Below, piece by piece: positions 1 to 7,843 of a DNA stretch of 64,000 nt. The DNA comes from 20CM-2-55-15 sp964633285 (lineage in GTDB: Bacteria > Acidobacteriota > Terriglobia > 20CM-2-55-15): NCBI GenBank assembly GCA_964633285.1, contig CAZWGA010000010.1, forward strand, positions 52,177-116,176, given 5' to 3'. Numbering within the stretch: the first letter of the stretch is position 1; each line of letters starts with the position of its first letter. Below the pieces are notes generated by a model that saw only the letters and a program-made list of their open reading frames with translations, searched no databases and was not told where the DNA came from. The position numbers and the translations under genes were made by a program.

Positions 1-18
1 AGAGTTCTGGAAAAAGCT

Positions 19-189
19 CTACCCGTGAACGGCTTTTGTGTCCACCGGCTTATCGATACCGAGCGCATTCGCGATTTCGTCCATGAGCTGCTCTTTGTGC
101 TTGCCGTGGACGCCTTCGATCTCAGGAAATTTCAGGGCCTCCTCGCGCAATTTGAGGACGGTCATCTTCTCCAGATCTTTCCATTCCAT
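19..189 (-). CDS. Small Rho-N/SAP-like domain protein (56 aa)
   Basis: This is a complete short frame of 56 residues. GGAGG lies about seven bases before the ATG and the frame ends in TAG. The protein starts MEWKDLEKMTVLKLREEA and then has EGVHGKHKEQLMDEIANALG. That pattern of two short helices with a conserved Gly-x-x-Lys-x-x-Leu turn is typical of the Rho termination factor N-terminal fold (pfam07498), which is related to SAP and binds nucleic acid. In most relatives the fold is a small module within a larger protein; here it is almost the whole gene. A role in nucleic-acid binding is inferred from the fold only. It is transcribed away from the membrane-protein gene at 353. Confidence 0.72.
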   Translation of the reverse strand: MEWKDLEKMTVLKLREEALKFPEIEGVHGKHKEQLMDEIANALGIDKPVDTKAVHG

Positions 190-297
190 AACAAATCCTC
201 CGGAGCAAATGGTTGTGTTTCGGATTTAGTGTGCGGAACGTTTATCACAAAAAACACATGAACGCCAATAATCGGCAGGAATCTCAGCTATAACATC

Positions 298-326
298 TTC
301 CGATATATCGTTTACTGATATATAAT
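298..326 (+). promoter_or_regulatory. Putative sigma-70-type promoter for the 353/619 gene pair
   Basis: A perfect TATAAT (321-326) lies 17 bases after TTCCGA (298-303), a weak -35, and 26 bases before the ATG of the 89-residue gene. The motif GATATAT occurs at 302-308 and again at 317-323, so it overlaps the core promoter and could be an operator. The rest of the 163-base divergent spacer shows nothing else recognisable. Confidence 0.35.
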
Positions 327-352
327 CCTCATCCGTATTCAGGAGGTCTGCC

Positions 353-622
353 ATGCGATCGTTTCGATTCCCCCGTTCGACAATGGTTTTGATGGTACTG
401 ATCCTTGCGGGCATCATTTTTGCGATTGATAAGGCCCAGGACGTCCAGCGGCTTTATTCCGGAAGCCCGAGTTCGGCTGACGTGCCGGGCCTGTATGGTG
501 TCTTCGTGGTACTGGCTCTCGCGTTCGCCTGCATCGGCGCGCTTGGCTATGTGGTGCTCTACGCCCTGCGACAGTCTGGAACGCAGCGGCTCATGAACGT
601 CCGGACATGGGGGGCGAGGTGA
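353..622 (+). CDS. Small two-helix membrane protein, unknown function
   Basis: An 89-residue protein with AGGAGG just before the ATG. Two hydrophobic segments, about residues 10-25 and 46-68, are joined by a polar linker. The C-terminus is basic (RQSGTQRLMNVRTWGAR), which suggests it stays in the cytoplasm. No enzyme motif is visible and I do not recognise a family. Its TGA overlaps the GTG start of the next gene as GTGA, so the two are probably translated together. A role as a membrane partner of the DUF3738 protein is only a guess from this coupling. Confidence 0.6.
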   Translation: MRSFRFPRSTMVLMVLILAGIIFAIDKAQDVQRLYSGSPSSADVPGLYGVFVVLALAFACIGALGYVVLYALRQSGTQRLMNVRTWGAR

Positions 623-1515
623 ATTCCATTCTTGTTCTTCTTGTTGGGTTGTTGTTTCAGGCAGCGCCGCAGTTCGAAGTTGTTTCGATCAAGCCGAACA
701 CGAACGGTCCCGGACCTTCCATAATCAACATGCCGCCGACAGGCAGAGCGAATCTGACGAACGTCACTGTCCGGATGATGTTGAGAACGGCCTATCGTTA
801 TCAGGACTACCAGATCATCGGAGGACCGGGCTGGGTGAATACCGATCAATTCGACATCCAGGCGAGACCGGCGCCGGACTACCAGCCTGAAACATACGCT
901 CCCTGTTTCGGTGCGGATTGCCCTTTTTCAAAAGTTCAAATCATGATGCAGGGGCTTCTCGCCGACCGCTTTCAGCTCAAAACACACCGTGAAACCCGGG
1001 AACTTCTTGTCTATGAGCTGACGATTGGAAAAAGCGGATTCAAGCTGAAGGAAGTTGCGGCGCCGCCTCAACGTGGCGCCGGAACTCCTCCACCACCTCC
1101 TCCGCCGCCTCCAGCTCCGGGAACGCCGCCGCCCAATGATCCGTCAAAACTCCCGATTGCGCCGCCCGGAGCGATGATGAATTTTCCATTTGGTCTGTCA
1201 GCGTCTGCTGTTCAGTTTGGAGTCCTGGTCTCCGCGCTGTCGCAGATTCTCGGCAGACCCGTCATCGACAAGACGGGAATCAAAGGCTATTACGATTTCA
1301 GAATGGCATACAGCCGTGAAGGAATCCCGAACGCCGGCATTCTGCCTCCGCCCGGAAACCCCGACGGGCCGGGTGCTGGAGCGCCGATCGCGTCCGACCC
1401 GGCGCCATCGATATTCACGGCGCTTCAGGAACAGATCGGCCTGAAGCTGGACTCGACAAAGGGTCCGGTTCAGATCATGGTCATCGACAGCGTGCAGAAG
1501 CCGGCTGAAAACTGA
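619..1515 (+). CDS. TIGR03435/DUF3738 family secreted protein
   Basis: Matches the acidobacterial family TIGR03435 (DUF3738). It has an N-terminal signal segment (MNSILVLLVGLLFQA), then FEVVSIKPN, the RMMLRTAY...IIGGPGWVNTDQFDI block, the LLADRFQLKTHRETRE block, a Pro-rich linker near residues 155-175, and a C-terminal part with RPVIDKTGIKGYYDF and LQEQIGLKL. The function of the family is unknown; members are exported and expanded in Acidobacteriota. I chose GTG at 619 because it follows a G-rich Shine-Dalgarno, overlaps the previous stop as GTGA and leaves a clean signal peptide. An ATG at 607 would add four residues. Confidence 0.85.
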   Translation: MNSILVLLVGLLFQAAPQFEVVSIKPNTNGPGPSIINMPPTGRANLTNVTVRMMLRTAYRYQDYQIIGGPGWVNTDQFDIQARPAPDYQPETYAPCFGADCPFSKVQIMMQGLLADRFQLKTHRETRELLVYELTIGKSGFKLKEVAAPPQRGAGTPPPPPPPPPAPGTPPPNDPSKLPIAPPGAMMNFPFGLSASAVQFGVLVSALSQILGRPVIDKTGIKGYYDFRMAYSREGIPNAGILPPPGNPDGPGAGAPIASDPAPSIFTALQEQIGLKLDSTKGPVQIMVIDSVQKPAEN

Positions 1516-3015
1516 TCACGGAACGAGCATTCGAATCATTCCATCCTGCCTCGATGTGAGAAGCAGTTCGCCTTCGCGGGTACGGCTGATATGCAGATCC
1601 GCTCGGGAAATGCTCGTGCCCATCGTCTTATCGACAAGCTCCTGGAACGACACATCAACCCGCTTACCGCTTGAATCGCGGACGTACAGTTGAATTTCTT
1701 CAATCGGAGCCACCGTGCGCGGGATGCCGTCATCCGCTTTTTTCAACGCGGTGAGATCGCAAGCAAACAAACGGCCCCGTTGAATATCGCCAAAAACGAA
1801 TTTGCCGCGCAGTGCGGCGATGCGGCCGTGATAAGCGAATCCGTCGCTGACGGATCTCCCTTCGTCGTGGTCATACATCGCAACGGGATAAATGAAACCG
1901 TCTTTCCGGCGTCCATCCAGAATCTCAGCGGCAAGAGGAAACAGTTCGTTGAGCGCGCCGCCACGCGATCTGCCGTTTTCCCAGATTCCTTCGCGTTTCA
2001 TCCAGCCGTAGTTTCCGCCATTGCGAACGATATTGATTTCTTCAACGTTGTCCATGCCGATGTCGGACGCGAACATGGTTCCATCAACATCCCAGGAGAG
2101 CCGGTGCGCATTCCGGAAGCCATAGGCATAGATTTCACCCAGCGTTTTCGGGTCGCCATCCGCGGCGAATTTGTTCGCCATCGAAATCGTGTAGTCTCCC
2201 AAACCCTTCACGCCTTTGGTTACTGACGGGCTGCGCGGATCGAACCTCAGAATCGCGGTAATGATGGAGTCGAGCCGCTGCGTCTGGGCTGGATTGCTCG
2301 CATTGGGTCCTCCGCCATTGCTGAATCCGTGATCGCTGCCGCTTGTGTACAACAGGCCGTAGTCCGCATCGCCGGGCTTCGCTGTTGGATTGAATTCGAC
2401 TGCGCCCATCGGATGCGTGAGGTTCATGACAACGTGCGCCTCGCGAAGCAGTTCGCGTCTCGTGCCTTCGAAGACATCGGCCGCCGGATCGGTCGCATGC
2501 CATTCCGTGATGATGTTGTGGTAAGTGACATCTTTCAATTCGAAGCCCGGAGGAATGAAATTGGGCGTCTTTGGATTGCCCGGACCACGTTCGGCGTGCA
2601 CTGTGTAGAACAAGCCGTTTCGCGCAAATTCCGGATGAAAGACGAATCCGATGAATCCACTCTCCAACCGGTTGTAAACCGCGCGTGGAAATGTCGCGGC
2701 GAGGTCGGCATAGACGTGGGGCTGATTGTTCGAATCGATCCGGTAGAGGAACCCGCGTGAATCGTTGGCGAATCGGCGGCCATCCGGAAGATCGCGCACA
2801 AAACTGATCCGCGCCCAACCCGAGGGTGAAACATCCTGATCCACCGGACGAATTGCGCGCGTATCCGGGAACCGCATGACATCCTTGATCTCGACGGCAA
2901 GACCATGCTTCTCAATGGGAGATGGAATCGGGTTGCTTGTCATTTGTGCTTCGATCGCGACCGCAATCGAAGCTACCGCGAGGCCCACAATGACGAGCAG
3001 CAGCCATACGCGCAT
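1516..3015 (-). CDS. PQQ-dependent sugar dehydrogenase-like (GSDH/sorbosone-type) beta-propeller
   Basis: A 499-residue exported protein with an N-terminal signal segment (VWLLLVIVGLAVASIAVAIEA). Soluble glucose/sorbosone dehydrogenase fold signs are WARISFVRDLPDGRRF, FHPEFARNGLFYTVHAE, GDYTISMANKF, YAYGFRNAHRLSWD, the IGMDNVEEINIVRNGGNYGW block and FAYHGRIAALRGKFVFGD. Relatives oxidise sugars or aldehydes with PQQ in the periplasm; the substrate here cannot be read from sequence. ATG at 3015 is preferred because GGAGG lies seven bases upstream; a GTG 12 bases earlier is unlikely. It sits downstream of the M48 protease gene on the same strand, separated by a palindrome. Confidence 0.8.
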   Translation of the reverse strand: MRVWLLLVIVGLAVASIAVAIEAQMTSNPIPSPIEKHGLAVEIKDVMRFPDTRAIRPVDQDVSPSGWARISFVRDLPDGRRFANDSRGFLYRIDSNNQPHVYADLAATFPRAVYNRLESGFIGFVFHPEFARNGLFYTVHAERGPGNPKTPNFIPPGFELKDVTYHNIITEWHATDPAADVFEGTRRELLREAHVVMNLTHPMGAVEFNPTAKPGDADYGLLYTSGSDHGFSNGGGPNASNPAQTQRLDSIITAILRFDPRSPSVTKGVKGLGDYTISMANKFAADGDPKTLGEIYAYGFRNAHRLSWDVDGTMFASDIGMDNVEEINIVRNGGNYGWMKREGIWENGRSRGGALNELFPLAAEILDGRRKDGFIYPVAMYDHDEGRSVSDGFAYHGRIAALRGKFVFGDIQRGRLFACDLTALKKADDGIPRTVAPIEEIQLYVRDSSGKRVDVSFQELVDKTMGTSISRADLHISRTREGELLLTSRQDGMIRMLVP

Positions 3016-3071
3016 AAACACCTCCACTTACTGTCAGTAGAGGACGCTTATAACACTGAAGGGAGTGTGTA

Positions 3072-3094
3072 GTCGCGGGCTTTATGCCCGCGAC
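3072..3094. repeat. Palindromic dispersed element, copy 1
   Basis: A perfect 9-base stem, GTCGCGGGC pairing with GCCCGCGAC around the loop TTTAT, preceded by TGTA. It lies in the 85-base gap between the M48 protease stop and the dehydrogenase start. The same TGTAGTCGCGGG module occurs as a double copy near 29464-29530, so this is probably a REP-like element family rather than a plain terminator. There is no T-run on either side. Confidence 0.6.
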
Positions 3095-3100
3095 CCACTG

Positions 3101-4468
3101 TCAGCGGAATCTCAGACTATCGATGAGGTCTTCAAAGGCGCGCCCATACTGGTTGAAATCATTTTGAGGAGCGACGCCCACGAAGTAATACATCTCGCCG
3201 TTAGGATCAAGTACCGTGACAATCCAGTCCGTCTCCCGGCCGCCGGCCGGCGATTGATTGGTTGCTTCCGTGAGATAACCCTGGCGGCCGCCCGCGCGGA
3301 TCCGTTCATGGCTTCGAGTGATTCGCATATTCGAGTTGGACCGCTGCAGATCATTCAGAAGCTGATCCGTCGCTTCTTCGAGGCTGATGCGGCCCTGGCC
3401 GTGATAATCCGGCTCGAACATCGAAATCATCATTCCATACGCAAGGGCGTTGTTGATGATGCCTCCATCGGGCGCAAGCGTCATTGCACTGCCCTGTCCG
3501 TATTGGCGCCAGTTATCGGGATAACGGAACTGGATGTCCTGGCCGTTGTACGTACTCAACCGGCCGGAAGGAGCACTGGGTCTCCCATTGCGATTATTTG
3601 CCGGCTGATTAGCGCCCGATGCGTTTCCTTTGCGAGGAGCGGGCATGCCTGCAAGCAGGTTTTTTACAGTGTGAAAATCGGGTGAATCTTTTCGGGCATT
3701 CGAGGGGATCGATCCCAGCCTGACGATTTCATGTTGAACGTTCGAGATCCGGTTTTCCGGATTAGGATGATCGCTGAAGAATTGAATCGCGCGGCCTTTG
3801 CTCTCGTTTTGTATTTTTTCGAAGAATTCCACCATGGCCCGAGGATCGTAGCCGCTGTCGTAGAGGATCTGAGTTCCCATCAAGTCCGCCTGGCTCTCCG
3901 CATCGCGAGAATAGTGCAGGAGAAGCGAACTCGCGCCAAAACTAATACCGAGTTGCGTAAGAACGCCGATCATCGAATTGTTTCCAACGGCTCCTCCGAG
4001 GATCGATAACGGTACCTGTGTGAGATACGCCTTCGACGCTTGATTCGTACCATGGCGCAATACGACGTGGCCGATTTCATGAGCCATGACTCCGGCAATC
4101 TGGGACTCTGTGTCTGCTGCATCGATGGCGCCACGGTTGATGTAGACATATCCGCCAGGAAGAGCAAACGCATTAATCGCCGTATCGTTCACGATCTTGA
4201 ATTGAAATGGATATTTTTCACCAGGCGCGTGCGCTGCGAGGTTCCTGCCGAGCGCATCGATGTAAGCCGTTGCCTGCCGGTCGTTCAGAATCTGCAATTC
4301 GCTTTCGGCCTGCCGGGAGACCTCGCGGCCCATATCGACATCCTGTTGTGCCGAGAACAGGTTGAATCCCGGCTTCAATTTCGTGCGTTGGTCGGCGGCA
4401 GACGCCACCGATACCGTGATCAGAGTGAGAACGAAGATGTATCCAATTGCGCCGTTTTTCCGAAGCAT
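3101..4468 (-). CDS. M48 family zinc metalloprotease, exported
   Basis: A 455-residue protein with an N-terminal signal sequence ending near ASAADQ. The zinc motif is MAHEIGHVVLRHG, with His/Glu/His near residues 130-134 of this start, and the third ligand lies in SRDAESQADLMG. This is the layout of BepA/YfgC and Loip-type M48 peptidases, which handle misfolded envelope proteins. Unlike BepA there is no clear TPR tail. After a low-complexity linker, the C-terminal 170 residues form a separate domain beginning near TYNGQDIQFRYPDNW that I do not recognise. ATG at 4468 has GGAGG 10 bases upstream; a TTG six bases earlier is also possible. Confidence 0.85.
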   Translation of the reverse strand: MLRKNGAIGYIFVLTLITVSVASAADQRTKLKPGFNLFSAQQDVDMGREVSRQAESELQILNDRQATAYIDALGRNLAAHAPGEKYPFQFKIVNDTAINAFALPGGYVYINRGAIDAADTESQIAGVMAHEIGHVVLRHGTNQASKAYLTQVPLSILGGAVGNNSMIGVLTQLGISFGASSLLLHYSRDAESQADLMGTQILYDSGYDPRAMVEFFEKIQNESKGRAIQFFSDHPNPENRISNVQHEIVRLGSIPSNARKDSPDFHTVKNLLAGMPAPRKGNASGANQPANNRNGRPSAPSGRLSTYNGQDIQFRYPDNWRQYGQGSAMTLAPDGGIINNALAYGMMISMFEPDYHGQGRISLEEATDQLLNDLQRSNSNMRITRSHERIRAGGRQGYLTEATNQSPAGGRETDWIVTVLDPNGEMYYFVGVAPQNDFNQYGRAFEDLIDSLRFR

Positions 4469-4590
4469 GGTCAATGGCCCTCCGGAGCCCGATATATAGA
4501 AATAGACGAATGTCGCGGCAATTAGGATTCAGGATTATCTGAGTTCTACAATTCCTGTATCTTGTATGGATACTTCCGGAGACACCATTA

Positions 4591-6315
4591 ATGCAAATGC
4601 TTCTTTTGGTCGTTCTGTTGTTCCAGGGGATACCTCAGACGGTACAAACAGCATCCGTGGAAGGGATTGTCGTCAAGATCGGAACGGGTGAGCCTGTGTT
4701 TCGTGCTCAGGTGGTGTTGTCCGTCGTTGAAGGTCCCATAAGAGGAACGCTGGCAGCGACGACGGACGGCAGTGGGAAATTTGCCGTAAGCAACATTCCC
4801 CCCGGCCGGTATCGTATCTTCGCAAGCCGCGATGGCTACGTTCGCGCGGAATATGGCCAGCGCACTCCAGGCGGAAGCGGGAAGGTCTTGACATTCGTCG
4901 CAGGCCAGCAGCTTAAGGATGTTTTGCTTCCGTTGACGGCGACCAGCACGATTTCAGGACGTGTGTTTGACCGTTACGGCGAGCCCGTCGTCAACACGAA
5001 CGTCCAGGCTCTCAAATACCGGTATGCGAACGGTCAGCGCGTGTTGGCGACTGTTCAGAGCGCTCGCACCAACGATCTCGGCGAATACCGTCTGTATTGG
5101 TTGCAGCCCGGCAAGTACATCGTCAGCGCAACGCCTCCGTTAGGCCCTCGAGTGGATGGAAACTTCATCATGCTGGAAAACGGCGCGGCTGTCAGTGTTA
5201 TTGCGAGCCCCGTGGACGTTATCCGGCTAAACGGAAATGCAGCGGCATCGTTGGGAATCGTTCCCTCAAATGAGGTCGGGCTCACGGTCTATTATCCTGG
5301 AGCGACGGATGCGGGAAGCGCCGCACCTGTCGATTTGAAACCGGGTGTCCATTTTGCCGGCGTGGATTTCACGATTGTTCCGGTTCGCGCGGTGAACGTG
5401 CGCGGGCGAGTGATCAGCAGTACAACAGGTCAGAGACCGCGCGGAGGTTCCGTCATGCTGGTGTCGCACGGAACTGGCGGAACTGTTTCGCAACGCAACG
5501 CTACGATTTCAGCATCAACAGGCGATTTTGAGTTCGAAGGCGTTGCGCCGGGCTCGTACGAGATCGTCTCTACCTCCAACGATCCGACCATACCGGGCCT
5601 CGCGGGCAGGCTCAGCGCTCGCATCACTGTCGAGGTCGGAAACGTTGATCTGGACAACGTTTCGGTGATCCTGCAACCGGGCTTCAAAGTGGCGGGAAGA
5701 TTACTGATCGAAGGACAGCCGGCCAAAACCACGCAGGGCAGCCCGGTTATCCAGGTCAATCTCCGGCTCGATCCACCCGTGAATGGGCCCGGGTTCCCGC
5801 CAACGGCCGGCACGGTGAATTCCACAGACGGATCTTTTACAGTTACCGGCGTGAGTAGCGGAACCTATCGAGTCGCCGTGACCAATCTTCCGAAGAATGC
5901 GTACGTTAAATCGGCTTTGCTCGGCGGAACAGAAGTTCTCAATGCTGGTGTGCGAATCGACGGAGAACCCGGCGGAGCGCTGGAAATACAGATCGGACAG
6001 AATCCCGGAACTTTTGATGCGGCGGTTATCGACGACAATCAGGAAGCGGCATCCGGAGCAACAGTTGTCCTCGTGCCGGATCCTTCACGCCGCCAGCGGC
6101 AGGATGCCTATCGCAGTGCGACCACGAATGAATCCGGCCGAGTCCATTTTGAAGGCGTCATTCCAGGCGATTACAAAGTGTTTGCGTGGGATGAAGTGGA
6201 ATTCAGCGCATGGCAGGATCCCGACTTCATCAGGATGTACGAGGACCGCGGCAAACCCCTCCGCATCCTGGAAAATGGGACCGCTTCCGGTGAGTTGCGC
6301 CTGATCAAGCAGTAG
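4591..6315 (+). CDS. Secreted carboxypeptidase-regulatory-like repeat protein
   Basis: A 574-residue protein with a short signal sequence (MQMLLLVVLLFQGIPQ). It is built from repeated beta-sandwich units of the carboxypeptidase regulatory or Cna-B type. Units near residues 20-110, 115-200, 265-360 and 480-560 carry the family signs: GTGEPVFRAQVVL followed by NIPPGRYRIFASRDGYV; SGRVFDRYGEPV followed by WLQPGKYIVSATP; FEGVAPGSYEIVSTSND; and FEGVIPGDYKVFAW. No catalytic domain is present. Such proteins are abundant in Acidobacteriota and probably act outside the cytoplasm in adhesion or binding; the target is unknown. A GGAG lies eight bases before the ATG. Confidence 0.8.
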   Translation: MQMLLLVVLLFQGIPQTVQTASVEGIVVKIGTGEPVFRAQVVLSVVEGPIRGTLAATTDGSGKFAVSNIPPGRYRIFASRDGYVRAEYGQRTPGGSGKVLTFVAGQQLKDVLLPLTATSTISGRVFDRYGEPVVNTNVQALKYRYANGQRVLATVQSARTNDLGEYRLYWLQPGKYIVSATPPLGPRVDGNFIMLENGAAVSVIASPVDVIRLNGNAAASLGIVPSNEVGLTVYYPGATDAGSAAPVDLKPGVHFAGVDFTIVPVRAVNVRGRVISSTTGQRPRGGSVMLVSHGTGGTVSQRNATISASTGDFEFEGVAPGSYEIVSTSNDPTIPGLAGRLSARITVEVGNVDLDNVSVILQPGFKVAGRLLIEGQPAKTTQGSPVIQVNLRLDPPVNGPGFPPTAGTVNSTDGSFTVTGVSSGTYRVAVTNLPKNAYVKSALLGGTEVLNAGVRIDGEPGGALEIQIGQNPGTFDAAVIDDNQEAASGATVVLVPDPSRRQRQDAYRSATTNESGRVHFEGVIPGDYKVFAWDEVEFSAWQDPDFIRMYEDRGKPLRILENGTASGELRLIKQ

Positions 6316-6407
6316 GAATCTGAGAGCGCGCTCTCAAATTTCCCCATCCAACGTTCTGATTCCTGCGTAGAGTCAATGAACATGGCTCCGTCGAGGGCCA
6401 GACTTGT

Positions 6408-6413
6408 TACTAT
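6408..6413 (+). promoter_or_regulatory. Candidate -10 box (TACTAT) of a leaderless promoter
   Basis: TACTAT ends nine bases before the ATG of the sigma-factor gene, and no Shine-Dalgarno lies between. Transcription would start at or next to the start codon. The -35 region is poor. Confidence 0.25.
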
Positions 6414-6422
6414 TTGTCCGCA

Positions 6423-6986
6423 ATGCCCGATATCGGAACCGAACAGGAAGATCGCGATTTGATCCGGCGCATAGCGTCCCAGGATGCCCTTGCTCTCGAA
6501 GCGTTCTACGACCGATACAACCGGCTTTCATTCGGCCTGGTCATGCGAATCGTGGGTAACCGTACCGACGCCGAAGATGTTTTGATGGACACGTTCTGGC
6601 AGATCTGGCAACAGGCCTCCAGATACGATTCTTCCCGCGGAAAGCCCCTGGCGTGGCTCCTGACCATCGCGCGTACACGGGCCATCGATTGCGTAAGGTC
6701 GACGACACGCCATCAATCCAAAGACGAGAATCTCGAAAATCTAAACGAAAACCCGCAGCCTGGCCCGACTCCGGATTTGTTCGTTGTCGCGGACACGCAA
6801 AGTGCGGTCAACGAAGCTCTTCAAACTTTATCTGAACAACAGAGGGTTCCACTGGAGATGGCGTACTTCCGGGGTATGAGCCATACCGAAATCGCCCGGG
6901 CGCTGGGACAGCCCCTGGGAACTGTAAAAGATCGAATTCGAAACGGAATGGCGCATCTGAAGAAGCGCCTTAAGGCGTATGTATAG
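6423..6986 (+). CDS. ECF RNA polymerase sigma factor (SigK-like)
   Basis: A 187-residue extracytoplasmic-function sigma factor. Region 2 shows ALEAFYDRYNRLSFGLVMRIVGNRTDAEDVLMDTFWQIWQ in pieces, ending with KPLAWLLTIARTRAIDCVR. A short acidic linker follows, then region 4 with LQTLSEQQRVPLEMAYFRGMSHTEIA and the recognition helix in LGQPLGTVKDRIRNGMAHLK. The next gene encodes an RskA-type membrane anti-sigma factor 21 bases downstream, so this is probably a SigK/RskA-like stress pair. ATG at 6423 was chosen over a TTG nine bases earlier; no Shine-Dalgarno is seen for either. Confidence 0.9.
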   Translation: MPDIGTEQEDRDLIRRIASQDALALEAFYDRYNRLSFGLVMRIVGNRTDAEDVLMDTFWQIWQQASRYDSSRGKPLAWLLTIARTRAIDCVRSTTRHQSKDENLENLNENPQPGPTPDLFVVADTQSAVNEALQTLSEQQRVPLEMAYFRGMSHTEIARALGQPLGTVKDRIRNGMAHLKKRLKAYV

Positions 6987-7007
6987 GCAGAACGGGCTGA
7001 AAAGAGC

Positions 7008-7793
7008 ATGAAGCACCTCGAACTCACAGACGATCTTCAAGAGCAGGCGAGCCTGTTCGCGGCCGGCGCGATGCCGGACGCGGAACGGCTCGACTATGCG
7101 CGCCATCTTGAAGAAGACGGCTGTGCCGTATGCCGCGCGGAAGTGGAAGAACTTCGCAACGCAATGACTGCTTTTGCGCTTTCATCGATTCCACAGATTC
7201 CTTCTCCCGATGTCAAACGGCGATTGCTCGAACAGGCGCGAAACGCGGCGTCTGTAAAGCCGGCGCCACCGGTTGCGCGGGGACGATGGCTCGAATTCAT
7301 AACGACGGCCGCCGCTGCGGCCGCCATCCTGATCGCCTTCATGACAAGCCGCTCCAACGAAGAACTACAGCGCCTTGCCGATTCCCTGCGCAGCCGGGTT
7401 GCGCAACTCGAAGTTCAACTGGCCGGACAGCGCACGCACATCGCAACACTCACGTCCGCAGGCGTCCGGGTCGTCGATCTTGCCGGACAAGGCACGAATG
7501 TCCGGGCGGGCGGAAGGATTTTCGTGGATCGGCTGAAGGGGCGGTGGATATTCTACGTTCGCGACCTGCCACCCGTGCCGAAGGACAAGTCGTATCAACT
7601 CTGGTTCGTTCCGAAGGCCGGCAATCCCATCAGCGCCGCCGTTTTCAACACCGACTCCAGTGGAACTGCAGAAGTCGACATTCCTCTTCCCGCATCACTT
7701 CCGGAGTTGAAAGCGGCAGCCGTCACGACTGAGCCCGCCGGAGGCCTTCCCCTGCCCAGCGGTCCTTTTGCGCTGCTTGGAGCCACCGAGTAG
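7008..7793 (+). CDS. RskA-type membrane anti-sigma factor
   Basis: A 261-residue partner of the preceding sigma factor. The N-terminal cytoplasmic part has a zinc anti-sigma motif, YARHLEEDGCAVCRAEVEEL, with a His and a CxxC pair near residues 29-39. One membrane helix follows near residues 98-114 (FITTAAAAAAILIAF). A short coiled-coil comes next, then an extracytoplasmic RskA domain with GRIFVDRLKGRWIFYVRDLPP and SYQLWFVPKAGNPISAAVF. In this family, proteolysis of the membrane protein releases the sigma factor. The S9 peptidase gene begins 50 bases downstream with its own GGAGG. Confidence 0.88.
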   Translation: MKHLELTDDLQEQASLFAAGAMPDAERLDYARHLEEDGCAVCRAEVEELRNAMTAFALSSIPQIPSPDVKRRLLEQARNAASVKPAPPVARGRWLEFITTAAAAAAILIAFMTSRSNEELQRLADSLRSRVAQLEVQLAGQRTHIATLTSAGVRVVDLAGQGTNVRAGGRIFVDRLKGRWIFYVRDLPPVPKDKSYQLWFVPKAGNPISAAVFNTDSSGTAEVDIPLPASLPELKAAAVTTEPAGGLPLPSGPFALLGATE

Positions 7794-7843
7794 TTCGACC
7801 AACGGCCTGCAGTAATGTAAACTGCGCGAATTCGGAGGTCTCC

